Source of the DNA: an uncultured Lachnospiraceae bacterium
GTDB taxonomy: Bacteria; Bacillota; Clostridia; Lachnospirales; Lachnospiraceae
Length of the DNA stretch: 55,245 nt
Assembly: GCA_910583835.1 (NCBI GenBank)
Contig: CAJTYM010000027.1
Span: 1-55,245 of the forward strand
Direction: 5' to 3'
In this document: one piece after another, positions 41,691 through 51,200 of the stretch
How the letters are laid out: every line of letters begins with the position of its first letter
Numbering within the stretch: position 1 is the first letter of the stretch
Notes under the pieces: model-generated
The model's input: the letters and a program-made list of their open reading frames with translations, nothing else
Databases searched by the model: none
What the model was told of the DNA's origin: nothing
Made by a program: the position numbers and the translations under genes

Positions 41691-42200
41691 GTGGGAGCAG
41701 TATACTGGATTACCGGTCTTTCGGGAGCAGGAAAAACAACTATTGGCAAGATAGTCTACGGTAAGCTGAAGGAGAGGTATCCCAACACAGTGTTTCTGGA
41801 TGGAGATATCCTGCGCCAGGTATTTGATGAGGACCTGGGGTATGAGAAAGAGGACCGGAGACAGTGCGCCATGCATTATTCCCGGTTGTGCGCCATGCTG
41901 GCGGAACAGGGTATCAATGTTGTGTGCTGTACAATCTCCATGTTCCATAGCGTCAGGCAGTGGAACCGCGCAAATATTCATAATTACAGGGAAATCTATA
42001 TAAAGGTGTCTTGGGAGACTTTGCAGAAACGCGATACCAAGGGGATTTATGGTAATTTAAGTTATTCAGATAAATCGCCGTTGGCAAATCAACTGGGATA
42101 TGAAGAGCCGTTGCAGCCGGATCTGACGCTGCAGAATGATGGGCAGATATCACCTGAGGAACAGGCGCAGGCGATTCTTTCCCATATATACCGTCATTAA
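41691..42200 (+). CDS. Adenylylsulfate-kinase-like kinase, probable CDP-amidate 3'-kinase (Cj1415-like)
   Basis: About 169 residues from the GTG at 41691, preceded by AGAGGGG. It is an APS-kinase fold: Walker A GLSGAGKTT at residues 9-17, FLDGDILRQ as the DGD segment and NIHNYREIYIKV. Sulfate assimilation genes (CysD, CysN, CysH) are absent. Cj1415, of the same family, phosphorylates the ribose 3' position of cytidine diphosphoramidate. Being last in a cassette with Cj1416-1418-like genes supports this role. The alternative, true APS kinase, is less likely in this setting. Confidence 0.8.
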   Translation: MGAVYWITGLSGAGKTTIGKIVYGKLKERYPNTVFLDGDILRQVFDEDLGYEKEDRRQCAMHYSRLCAMLAEQGINVVCCTISMFHSVRQWNRANIHNYREIYIKVSWETLQKRDTKGIYGNLSYSDKSPLANQLGYEEPLQPDLTLQNDGQISPEEQAQAILSHIYRH

Positions 42201-42463
42201 AAAAATATGCGTAACTGATATGTAATGATAATAGCGCTGCATTCTATGATTCAGATGACATTATATATGGTAGTCTGGATTACAGGAAGCGGCGCATTTT
42301 ATTTTCTATAGGAGAAACCTTGTCCGCTTTGACCCTTTTCCGTTTCGCAGAATTTCCAATTTTAAGAAAACACAAAAAAGTGATAGATTTCCTTCTGTGA
42401 ATCCGTAATAATAAGTGTAATTACAAAACCAACCGCGCGCAGGTCTGGAAAAGAGGATGATTT
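42201..42463 (+). other. Intergenic region with a remnant of the mosaic element
   Basis: About 260 bases. ATTTTCTATAGGAGAAACC (42298-42316) followed by CTTGTCCGCTTTG (13 bases identical to the end of copy B) looks like a mosaic element with its middle deleted. No clear promoter for the sigma factor gene could be assigned, though ECF genes often drive themselves. Confidence 0.5.
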
Positions 42464-43015
42464 ATGAAGATAGGAGAGCACAATTATATTCGGCAGTTAC
42501 AATTGCATAATGAGAAAGCGTTATTGTATGTAATTGATGCATATGGCGGCCTGTTGAAGTCCGTCATACGCAAACAGCTTTTCAGTTTGCCGGAACGGCA
42601 GGAGGAATGTCTGGATGATGTGCTTTTGAAAATCTGGCAGAATATTTCCGACTTTGATGAAAGCAAAAATTCGTTTAAAAATTGGGCAGCCGCCATTGCG
42701 AGGTACCGGGCAATTGATTATCTGCGCCAGTATCAGCGGGAACTTACGACCGTGGATATTGAAGATACCGTGATTGCCAGGGAAGACCACAGAATCGCGG
42801 CTATGATAGAACAGGAAATTTCAGAGGAAGTGGAAAAAATGCTGGATGCGTTAAAGCCTGTCGATCGGGAATTGTTTATGAGGCTATATGTGGAGGAGCA
42901 GTCCCTGGAACAGGTCAGCCGGGAGACCGGGATGAAAAAAGAAGTTATCTATAACCGACTGTCCAGGAGCAAACGGAAACTCCGCAGGCAATTCCGATTA
43001 GAAAGAGGTGTGTGA
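42464..43015 (+). CDS. ECF-type RNA polymerase sigma factor
   Basis: A 183-residue protein with region 2 (DDVLLKIWQNISDFDESKNS, FKNWAAAIARYRAIDYLRQ) and region 4 (LDALKPVDRELFMRLYVEEQ, EQVSRETGMKKEVIYNRLSR) of extracytoplasmic-function sigma factors. It should direct RNA polymerase to a small regulon, held inactive by the following membrane protein. AAGAGGATGATTT precedes ATG. The 3' end overlaps the next gene. Whether it controls the phosphoramidate cassette upstream or a stress regulon elsewhere cannot be read. Confidence 0.92.
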   Translation: MKIGEHNYIRQLQLHNEKALLYVIDAYGGLLKSVIRKQLFSLPERQEECLDDVLLKIWQNISDFDESKNSFKNWAAAIARYRAIDYLRQYQRELTTVDIEDTVIAREDHRIAAMIEQEISEEVEKMLDALKPVDRELFMRLYVEEQSLEQVSRETGMKKEVIYNRLSRSKRKLRRQFRLERGV

Positions 43016-44190
43016 TGATGAGAAAAAACATATATCAGCTGCTGAATGAAGTGGAAACGGATTTCAGGGAATATGAGCAGACAGAATTGTCCTCCCGGGA
43101 GAAAGATTACCATAAACAGAAGGTTTTGATGGAGGTAAGAAGGATGGAAAATAAAGTGAAGAAAAATAGAAAAGTATGGAAAGTGGCAGCAGGAGTGGCA
43201 GCGGCATGTGCAGTGACGGTTGGGGCAGCGAGCATTGCAAACCCGGTTTTGGCAGAGGAGCTTTTCAGCAGCGTATTCGGCAACCTCGTTGAAAATGCAC
43301 AGGGTGAGAAATATGAGCAGGAGGATACGGAAAGGTACACCAAGATTGGCAAGAGTTCAACGTCCGTTGAGGATGAAGTGGCTAAGCAGCCAGAGCAAGG
43401 CAGTTATGTGACGACCATGGAGAACAATGGCGTGACGGTTTCCGTGTCCGATGTCTACTGTGACGGATATGTCCTCTATTACACCGCAACGGTTAAGACA
43501 GATAACGAGGGGCTGAACAAGGCGGACGGCATGGTTGTGGAGACGAAGGAGGGACAGAGCCCGACCATATCCGTAGACGGGGCCCAGCTGTCAGGCTATG
43601 CCTCCAAGGCATTTGAGAAGTCCAAGGACGGCTCTTTTGTGACCATCAACCAGATTGATTTGATAGCTCCCACCGATGCCCAGGAGAAGCCGATGGACCT
43701 GAAGGTCGGTGAAAAGGATACCATGGTCGTGGATTGGGAAGTGAAACAGTTTGTTGGTTATCTCTGGGATCAGTGGGATGAGTCTGGGGAGTATGCAAGC
43801 ACGGGCAAGGTTGAGGGCGATTGGCACTTGAGGTTCCCGGTAACCATTGACAAATCAGGCAATGAAAGCTTCGATATTAATAAAGAAGAAAATGGAATCA
43901 TGGTCAAGAGTGCAGTTAAGACAAAAGCAGGGCTTGTTGTTGAGGTGGAACTTCCCGATTTCACAAGGGCTCCGTATAATGACCCATACAACGACCCGGA
44001 TATGGGAATCAAGGACAGCGAGGGAAATTGGCTTCAGTGGATGAACCAGAAAGCGGATATGCATGAGGACGGCACGTCTACCATGCAGATTATGGTGCTC
44101 TATGATGGGGAGAAAGATTTGACCTTTGAGGTGGTATCGAAGGATGAGGAACCAGTTACCTTTGCAAGCATTGGGTTCCAGGTTCCGTAA
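43015..44190 (+). CDS. DUF4179-type membrane anti-sigma factor
   Basis: About 391 residues. Residues 1-55 are a cytoplasmic, basic, helical segment; residues 56-75 (VWKVAAGVAAACAVTVGAAS) form one membrane span; the remaining 315 residues are extracellular, with two beta-rich repeats starting GVTVSVSDVYCDGYVLYYTA. This is the layout of DUF4179 proteins, which are regularly encoded next to ECF sigma factors in Clostridia and act as their anti-sigma factors. The start overlaps the sigma stop (GTGATGATG); ATG 43015 or 43018 is likely. The extracellular part may sense an envelope signal. Confidence 0.85.
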   Translation: MMRKNIYQLLNEVETDFREYEQTELSSREKDYHKQKVLMEVRRMENKVKKNRKVWKVAAGVAAACAVTVGAASIANPVLAEELFSSVFGNLVENAQGEKYEQEDTERYTKIGKSSTSVEDEVAKQPEQGSYVTTMENNGVTVSVSDVYCDGYVLYYTATVKTDNEGLNKADGMVVETKEGQSPTISVDGAQLSGYASKAFEKSKDGSFVTINQIDLIAPTDAQEKPMDLKVGEKDTMVVDWEVKQFVGYLWDQWDESGEYASTGKVEGDWHLRFPVTIDKSGNESFDINKEENGIMVKSAVKTKAGLVVEVELPDFTRAPYNDPYNDPDMGIKDSEGNWLQWMNQKADMHEDGTSTMQIMVLYDGEKDLTFEVVSKDEEPVTFASIGFQVP

Positions 44191-44227
44191 GGAGGAGCAG
44201 AAAAGGTACAGGACACAAAAGGTGCGG

Positions 44228-44257
44228 AAAAGGTGCGGGCTTAGCCTGCGCCTTTTG
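44228..44257 (+). terminator. Hairpin after the anti-sigma gene
   Basis: AAAAGGTGCGGGC and GCCTGCGCCTTTT pair over 13 positions with two G-U pairs around TTA. The 3' arm ends in TTTT. It separates the sigma operon from rpoBC. Confidence 0.7.
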
Positions 44258-44287
44258 CCGTTTGCTGTAAGTTTCTTGAAATAGTTC

Positions 44288-44317
44288 TTGACATAGAAAT
44301 ATTGACTGTGGTATCAT
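44288..44317 (+). promoter_or_regulatory. Sigma-A promoter of rpoBC
   Basis: TTGACA (44288-44293), 18 bases, TATCAT (44312-44317), about 75 bases before the rpoB start. It gives rpoBC its own promoter, needed because rplJL is 10 kb away and terminated. Confidence 0.72.
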
Positions 44318-44394
44318 ATAAAATGCGCTATTGTGGTAACGTGTACTCATTGCCAGGCAGTAGGCAGAATATAAAAACGAGAGGTGAAACGTCA

Positions 44395-47300
44395 ATGGAG
44401 AAAAACAGAATACGTCCGATTAAAGCAGGAAAAAGCGTTCGTATGAGTTACTCGCGACAAAAGGAAGTATTGGAAATGCCGAACCTGATTGAGGTTCAGA
44501 AGAATTCTTACAACTGGTTCATCAGTGAAGGGTTGAAAGAAGTATTTGCCGATATCTCTCCCATCGCAGACTACAGCGGACAGTTGAGTCTGGAATTTGT
44601 TGGATTTACATTGTGCGAGAATGATGTAAAGTATTCTATCGCAGAGTGTAAAGAGCGAGATGCGACCTATGCTGCTCCCTTGAAAGTAAAAGTCAGGTTT
44701 TACAACAAAGAAGCAGTAGAAGAAGTCAAAGACTATGAAATCTTCATGGGCGATTTACCACTTATGACGGAGACGGGAACTTTCGTCATCAACGGTGCAG
44801 AACGTGTTATCGTCAGCCAGTTGGTGCGTTCTCCCGGCATTTATTATGGAATTGCACACGATAAGGTGGGCAAGACCTTATATTCCTGCACTGTAATTCC
44901 AAACCGAGGCGCATGGTTGGAGTATGAGACAGACTCCAATGATGTATTTTATGTGCGTGTGGACAGGACAAGGAAGGTTCCGGTTACTGTCTTAATCCGT
45001 GCGCTTGGAATCGGCACCAACCAGGAGATTATTGACCTGTTTGGGGAAGAGCCGAAGATTATTGCAAGCTTTGGCAAAGATGTTGCCACCAACTATCAGG
45101 AAGGCCTGCTGGAACTGTATAAGAAGATACGTCCCGGAGAGCCGCTGACGGTAGAGAGTGCGGAAAGTTTGATTAATGCCATGTTTTTCGACCCCAGACG
45201 CTATGATTTGGCGAAGGTGGGAAGATATAAATTCAATAAAAAACTGTCTTTGCGCAACCGTATTTACGGACAGGTTCTTGCCGAGGACGTTATTGACGAG
45301 ACGACAGGTGAGATCGTCGCTGAAAAAGGGGTTACTGTGAGCCGTGAGCTTGCGGATGCCATTCAGAATACGGCGGTTTCCCATGTGTGGATTCAGGGCG
45401 AGGAACGCAATATCAAGGTATTGTCCAACTTAATGGTGGATGTGACGAATTACGTTGATATCACGCGCGAAGAAGCCAGGAGCTTGGGCATTACTGAGTT
45501 AGTATATTACCCGGTTCTGGAGACGATTTTAGGAGAAAATGAAACTCTGGAAGATTTGAAGGAAGCGCTTCACAGGAATGCGGCGGATTTGATTCCCAAG
45601 CATATCACCAGGGAAGATATTTTGGCTTCCATTAACTATAATATGCATCTGGAATATGGCCTGGGAAATGACGATGATATCGACCATTTGGGCAACCGCC
45701 GGATCCGTGCAGTCGGAGAACTGCTGCAGAACCAGTACAGGATTGGCTTGTCGAGGATGGAGCGTGTCGTGCGTGAACGTATGACGACCCAGGATTTGCA
45801 AGGGATTTCCCCACAGAGCTTAATTAACATTAAGCCAGTGACAGCGGCGGTTAAGGAGTTCTTTGGTTCCTCCCAGCTGTCCCAGTTCATGGACCAGAAC
45901 AACCCTCTGGGCGAATTGACGCACAAGAGGCGTCTGTCCGCATTGGGACCTGGTGGTCTGTCCAGAGACCGTGCCGGATTTGAGGTGCGTGACGTGCATT
46001 ATTCCCATTATGGAAGAATGTGCCCGATTGAGACGCCTGAAGGACCGAACATCGGTCTGATTAACTCGCTGGCAACTTATGCGAGAATTAATGAATATGG
46101 TTTCGTGGAAGCGCCTTACCGTAAGATAGATAAAACCGACCCCAAGAATCCGCGGGTAACGGATGAAGTAGTCTATATGACGGCAGATGAAGAAGATAAT
46201 TACCATGTGGCACAGGCGAATGAGGCGCTTGATGACGAAGGGCATTTTGTGCGTAATTCCGTGTCCGGCCGTTACCGTGAGGAGACGCAGGAGTATGAGA
46301 AAGCAATGTTCGATTACATGGATGTATCGCCGAAGATGGTGTTCTCCGTGGCTACGGCATTGATTCCTTTCCTGGAGAATGACGATGCGAACCGTGCGCT
46401 GATGGGTTCCAACATGCAGCGTCAGGCGGTGCCGCTGCTGACAACAGAGGCTCCGGCGGTCGGAACCGGTATGGAGACGAAAGCGGCTGAGGACTCCGGC
46501 GTCTGTGTGCTGGCAAAACGCGCGGGCGTGGTGGAACGCGCTGTTTCCAATGAGATTACGATTAAGACGGAAGACGGCAACCGCGACGTCTATAAATTGA
46601 CGAAGTTTCTGCGAAGCAACCAGTCCAACTGCTACAACCAGAGGCCGATTGTCTACAAGGGCGATAAGGTGGAAGCCGGGCAGGTGATTGCAGATGGTCC
46701 TTCCACCTCCAACGGAGAGCTTGCATTAGGCAAGAATCCGCTGATTGGGTTTATGACCTGGGAAGGATATAATTATGAGGACGCTGTCCTCTTAAGCGAG
46801 AGGTTAGTGCAGGAGGATGTCTATACATCCGTTCATATAGAGGAATATGAGGCTGAGGCGCGTGACACCAAGCTGGGACCGGAAGAGATTACCAGGGATG
46901 TTCCGGGTGTCGGCGATGATGCGCTTAAAGATTTGGATGAACGCGGAATTATCCGTATCGGTGCGGAGGTACGTGCCGGAGATATCCTGGTAGGTAAGGT
47001 AACCCCCAAGGGAGAGACGGAGCTGACGGCAGAAGAGCGTCTGCTGCGCGCGATTTTCGGTGAGAAAGCCCGCGAAGTCCGCGACACTTCCCTCAAGGTT
47101 CCGCATGGCGAGTATGGTATCGTTGTCGATGCCAAGGTATTTACCAGGGACAACGGCGATGAGCTGTCGCCAGGGGTAAATCAGGCAGTGCGCATTTATA
47201 TTGCCCAGAAGAGGAAGATTTCTGTAGGCGATAAGATGGCGGGCCGTCATGGCAACAAGGGTGTGGTTTCGCGTGTGCTTCCGGTTGAGGATATGCCGTT

Positions 47301-48267
47301 CTTGCCGAACGGACGCCCCTTGGATATCGTATTGAACCCCTTGGGTGTGCCGTCGCGTATGAACATCGGGCAGGTGCTGGAAATTCACTTGAGCCTGGCT
47401 GCGAAAGCGCTTGGATTTAATATTGCCACGCCGGTCTTTGACGGTGCAAACGAGAATGATATTATGGATACCCTGGATTTGGCGAACGATTACGTGAACC
47501 TTTCCTGGGAGGAATTTGAAGCAAAGCATAAGGAAGAACTGCTGCCGGAAGTGATGGAATATCTGTATGACAACAGAGACCACAGAGAGGTATGGAAGGG
47601 CGTTCCGTTGTCTCGTGACGGTAAGGTAAGGCTGCGCGATGGCAGGACCGGAGAGTATTTTGACAGCCCGGTTACGATTGGGCACATGCATTACCTGAAA
47701 CTCCACCATCTGGTAGATGACAAGATTCATGCGCGTTCCACCGGACCGTACTCACTGGTAACGCAGCAGCCGTTGGGCGGTAAAGCCCAGTTCGGCGGAC
47801 AGCGTTTCGGAGAGATGGAGGTTTGGGCGCTGGAGGCTTATGGCGCTTCTTATACACTGCAGGAGATTCTGACTGTGAAATCGGATGACGTCATCGGGCG
47901 TGTGAAGACATATGAAGCAATCATTAAAGGTGACAATATTCCCAAACCGGGTATTCCCGAATCCTTCAAGGTGCTTTTGAAAGAACTTCAGTCCTTGGGG
48001 CTGGACGTGAAAGTCTTAGATGAGAACAGGGAAGAGATAGAACTGATGGAAACCAGCGAATATGGCAACACGGATTTGAATTCCATTATTGCAGGAGACC
48101 GCAATTTTGCCTTTGAGGAGGAAGAATCGTTCGGGGAAATGGGCTTTAGCAAGCAGGAGTTCAATGACGAGAGCGAAGAACTGGTTGATATAGAAGAGGA
48201 TGATGAGGAAGAAGAAGCTTTGGAACTAGAGGACGATTTCGCCGACTTTGAGGATGTTCTTGAATAG
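44395..48267 (+). CDS. rpoB: DNA-directed RNA polymerase subunit beta
   Basis: About 1290 residues from ATG 44395, chosen because GAGAGGTG lies eight bases upstream and the sequence then begins MEKNRIRPIKAGKSVRMSY; the frame extends 31 codons further without a ribosome site. Rif-region landmarks are FFGSSQLSQFMDQNNPLGEL, THKRRLSALGPGG and later GDKMAGRHGNKGVVS. The rifampicin-site residues look wild type (Gln, Asp, His, Arg, Ser present). The C-terminus ends in an unusually acidic stretch of about 40 residues (EELVDIEEDDEEEEALELE), seen in several Clostridia. Confidence 0.98.
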   Translation: MEKNRIRPIKAGKSVRMSYSRQKEVLEMPNLIEVQKNSYNWFISEGLKEVFADISPIADYSGQLSLEFVGFTLCENDVKYSIAECKERDATYAAPLKVKVRFYNKEAVEEVKDYEIFMGDLPLMTETGTFVINGAERVIVSQLVRSPGIYYGIAHDKVGKTLYSCTVIPNRGAWLEYETDSNDVFYVRVDRTRKVPVTVLIRALGIGTNQEIIDLFGEEPKIIASFGKDVATNYQEGLLELYKKIRPGEPLTVESAESLINAMFFDPRRYDLAKVGRYKFNKKLSLRNRIYGQVLAEDVIDETTGEIVAEKGVTVSRELADAIQNTAVSHVWIQGEERNIKVLSNLMVDVTNYVDITREEARSLGITELVYYPVLETILGENETLEDLKEALHRNAADLIPKHITREDILASINYNMHLEYGLGNDDDIDHLGNRRIRAVGELLQNQYRIGLSRMERVVRERMTTQDLQGISPQSLINIKPVTAAVKEFFGSSQLSQFMDQNNPLGELTHKRRLSALGPGGLSRDRAGFEVRDVHYSHYGRMCPIETPEGPNIGLINSLATYARINEYGFVEAPYRKIDKTDPKNPRVTDEVVYMTADEEDNYHVAQANEALDDEGHFVRNSVSGRYREETQEYEKAMFDYMDVSPKMVFSVATALIPFLENDDANRALMGSNMQRQAVPLLTTEAPAVGTGMETKAAEDSGVCVLAKRAGVVERAVSNEITIKTEDGNRDVYKLTKFLRSNQSNCYNQRPIVYKGDKVEAGQVIADGPSTSNGELALGKNPLIGFMTWEGYNYEDAVLLSERLVQEDVYTSVHIEEYEAEARDTKLGPEEITRDVPGVGDDALKDLDERGIIRIGAEVRAGDILVGKVTPKGETELTAEERLLRAIFGEKAREVRDTSLKVPHGEYGIVVDAKVFTRDNGDELSPGVNQAVRIYIAQKRKISVGDKMAGRHGNKGVVSRVLPVEDMPFLPNGRPLDIVLNPLGVPSRMNIGQVLEIHLSLAAKALGFNIATPVFDGANENDIMDTLDLANDYVNLSWEEFEAKHKEELLPEVMEYLYDNRDHREVWKGVPLSRDGKVRLRDGRTGEYFDSPVTIGHMHYLKLHHLVDDKIHARSTGPYSLVTQQPLGGKAQFGGQRFGEMEVWALEAYGASYTLQEILTVKSDDVIGRVKTYEAIIKGDNIPKPGIPESFKVLLKELQSLGLDVKVLDENREEIELMETSEYGNTDLNSIIAGDRNFAFEEEESFGEMGFSKQEFNDESEELVDIEEDDEEEEALELEDDFADFEDVLE

Positions 48268-48291
48268 AGAATAGGAGAAGGGAGAGTCACT

Positions 48292-51200
48292 ATGCCAGAA
48301 GTAATGAATAAAGAGAAATACCAGCCAATTACCTTTGATGCGATTAAGATTGGTCTGGCGTCACCTGAGAAAATCCGTGAGTGGTCCAGAGGAGAGGTAA
48401 AAAAGCCGGAGACCATCAACTATAGAACCCTGAAACCGGAAAAGGACGGCTTGTTCTGCGAGAAGATTTTCGGGCCCAGCAAGGACTGGGAATGCCATTG
48501 CGGCAAGTATAAGAAAATCCGTTACAAAGGCGTTGTCTGCGACCGCTGCGGTGTGGAAATCACCAAGGCAAGCGTACGCAGGGAGCGGATGGGGCATATT
48601 GAGCTTGCTGCCCCGGTATCCCATATCTGGTATTTCAAGGGGATTCCCAGCCGTATGGGACTGGTTCTGGATTTATCCCCCAGGACGTTGGAGAAAGTGC
48701 TGTATTTTGCTTCCTATATTGTGTTGGATAAGGGAAGCAGCGACTTGCAGTATAAACAGGTATTGACGGAAGCGGAATACCAGGAGGCAAGGGAGAAATT
48801 CGGTGCGGATTTCCGCGTGGGAATGGGCGCTGAATCTATCAAAGAACTGTTGGAAGCCATTGATTTGGAGAAAGACGCGGTAGAATTGAAGACGGCTCTG
48901 AAAGATGCCACCGGACAGAAGCGTGCCCGTATCATCAAACGTCTGGAAGTGGTGGAGGCATTCCGTGGTTCTGGAAACAAGCCGGAGTGGATGATTATGG
49001 ATGTAATTCCGGTCATTCCGCCTGACCTGCGTCCGATGGTACAGTTGGACGGCGGACGTTTTGCGACCTCTGACCTGAACGATTTGTACCGCAGGATTAT
49101 CAACCGCAACAATCGTCTGCGCAGGCTGCTGGAGTTGGGTGCGCCGGACATTATCGTAAGAAATGAGAAGCGTATGCTGCAGGAAGCAGTGGATGCGCTG
49201 ATAGACAATGGGCGTAGGGGACGTCCGGTTACCGGACCTGGAAACCGCGCACTTAAATCTTTGTCTGACATGCTGAAGGGTAAATCTGGTCGGTTCCGCC
49301 AGAATCTGCTTGGAAAACGCGTCGACTATTCCGGTCGTTCCGTTATCGTAGTTGGACCGGAGTTAAAGATTTACCAGTGCGGCCTGCCCAAAGAGATGGC
49401 AATTGAGCTGTTTAAGCCTTTTGTTATGAAAGAACTTGTATATAATGGGGCGGCGCATAATATCAAGAGCGCCAAGAAGATGGTAGAGCGCCTCCAGCCG
49501 GAGGTGTGGGATGTTCTGGAGGAAGTTATCAAGGAACATCCGGTTATGCTCAACCGTGCCCCCACGCTGCACAGATTGGGAATTCAGGCATTTGAGCCTA
49601 TCCTCGTAGAGGGTAAGGCGATTAAGCTTCATCCGTTGGTATGTACGGCGTTTAACGCGGATTTCGATGGAGACCAGATGGCGGTGCATCTGCCGTTGTC
49701 CGTGGAAGCACAGTCTGAGTGCAGATTTTTGCTGTTATCACCGAATAATTTGCTGAAACCTTCCGATGGCGGTCCGGTTGCAGTTCCCTCACAGGACATG
49801 GTGCTGGGAATTTATTACCTGACACAGGAGAGACCGGGCGCTTTAGGCGAAGGCAAGTTCTTCAAGAACGTGAATGAGGCAATCCTGGCTTATGAGAATG
49901 AGGCGCTGACGCTGCATTCGAGGATTACGGCGCGTGTGGAGCGCACGACGGCGGACGGCGAACTGGTAAGCGGGAATGTAGAGTCGACATTGGGACGTTT
50001 CATTTTTAATGAAATCCTGCCGCAAGACTTGGGCTTTGTTGACCGCAGCAAACCGGAAGATTTGCTGAAACTGGAGGTTGATTTCCACGTAGGCAAGAAG
50101 GGCCTGAAGCAGATTCTTGAAAAAGTCATCAATATCCACGGCGCGACCAAGACGGCTGAAGTACTGGATGACATTAAGTCGATGGGATATAAATATTCCA
50201 CGCGGGCGGCCATGACAGTTTCCATTTCCGACATGACAGTACCGGCGAAGAAGCCGGAATTGATTCAGAATGCGCAGGATACGGTAGATAAGATTACCAA
50301 GAACTATAAGCGTGGTCTGATTACGGAGGAAGAGAGATATAAGGAAGTCGTTGAGACCTGGAAACAGACGGACGACATTTTGACAAAGGAACTTCTGGAC
50401 GGCCTGGATAAATATAATAACATCTATATGATGGCGGATTCCGGGGCGCGTGGTTCCGATAAACAGATTAAGCAGCTGGCGGGTATGCGTGGGTTGATGG
50501 CGGATACGACGGGACGTACGATTGAGCTGCCGATTAAGTCTAATTTCCGTGAGGGGCTGGACGTATTGGAGTATTTCATGTCCGCGCATGGAGCCCGCAA
50601 AGGCCTTTCCGATACGGCGCTGCGAACTGCCGACTCAGGATACCTGACCAGGCGTCTTGTCGATGTATCGCAGGAATTGATTATCCGCGATATTGACTGC
50701 TGTGAAGGGAAATCCATCCCGGGCATGTATGTGAAAGCATTCATGGACGGCAAGGAAGAGATTGAGAGCTTGCAGGAACGCATTACCGGACGTTTCTCCT
50801 GCGATACCATCTGTGACGCGGAGGGGAATGTCCTGGTGAAGGCAAACCACATGATTACGCCCAGACGTGCCGCATTGGTTATGAGCAAAGGAGTAAATGA
50901 GAAGGGCGAGCCTCTTACCAAGGTTAAGATTCGTACAGTACTGACCTGCCGCTCCCACAATGGAATCTGTGCGAAATGCTATGGTGCGAACATGGCGACC
51001 GGGCAGGCGGTGCAGGTCGGAGAATCGGTAGGGATTATCGCTGCACAGTCAATCGGAGAGCCTGGCACACAGCTTACGATGCGTACCTTCCATACCGGCG
51101 GCGTTGCCGGAAACGATATCACGCAAGGTCTTCCGCGTGTGGAGGAGCTTTTTGAGGCACGTAAGCCGAAGGGTCTTGCAATCATCACAGAATTTGCGGG

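Noticed and set aside
41691..42200. True adenylylsulfate kinase for sulfate assimilation
   Set aside because: No cysD, cysN or cysH nearby, and the neighbours match the phosphoramidate pathway.
46804..47730. Long antisense ORF inside rpoB
   Set aside because: Shadow of the rpoB reading frame; no ribosome site or protein family features.
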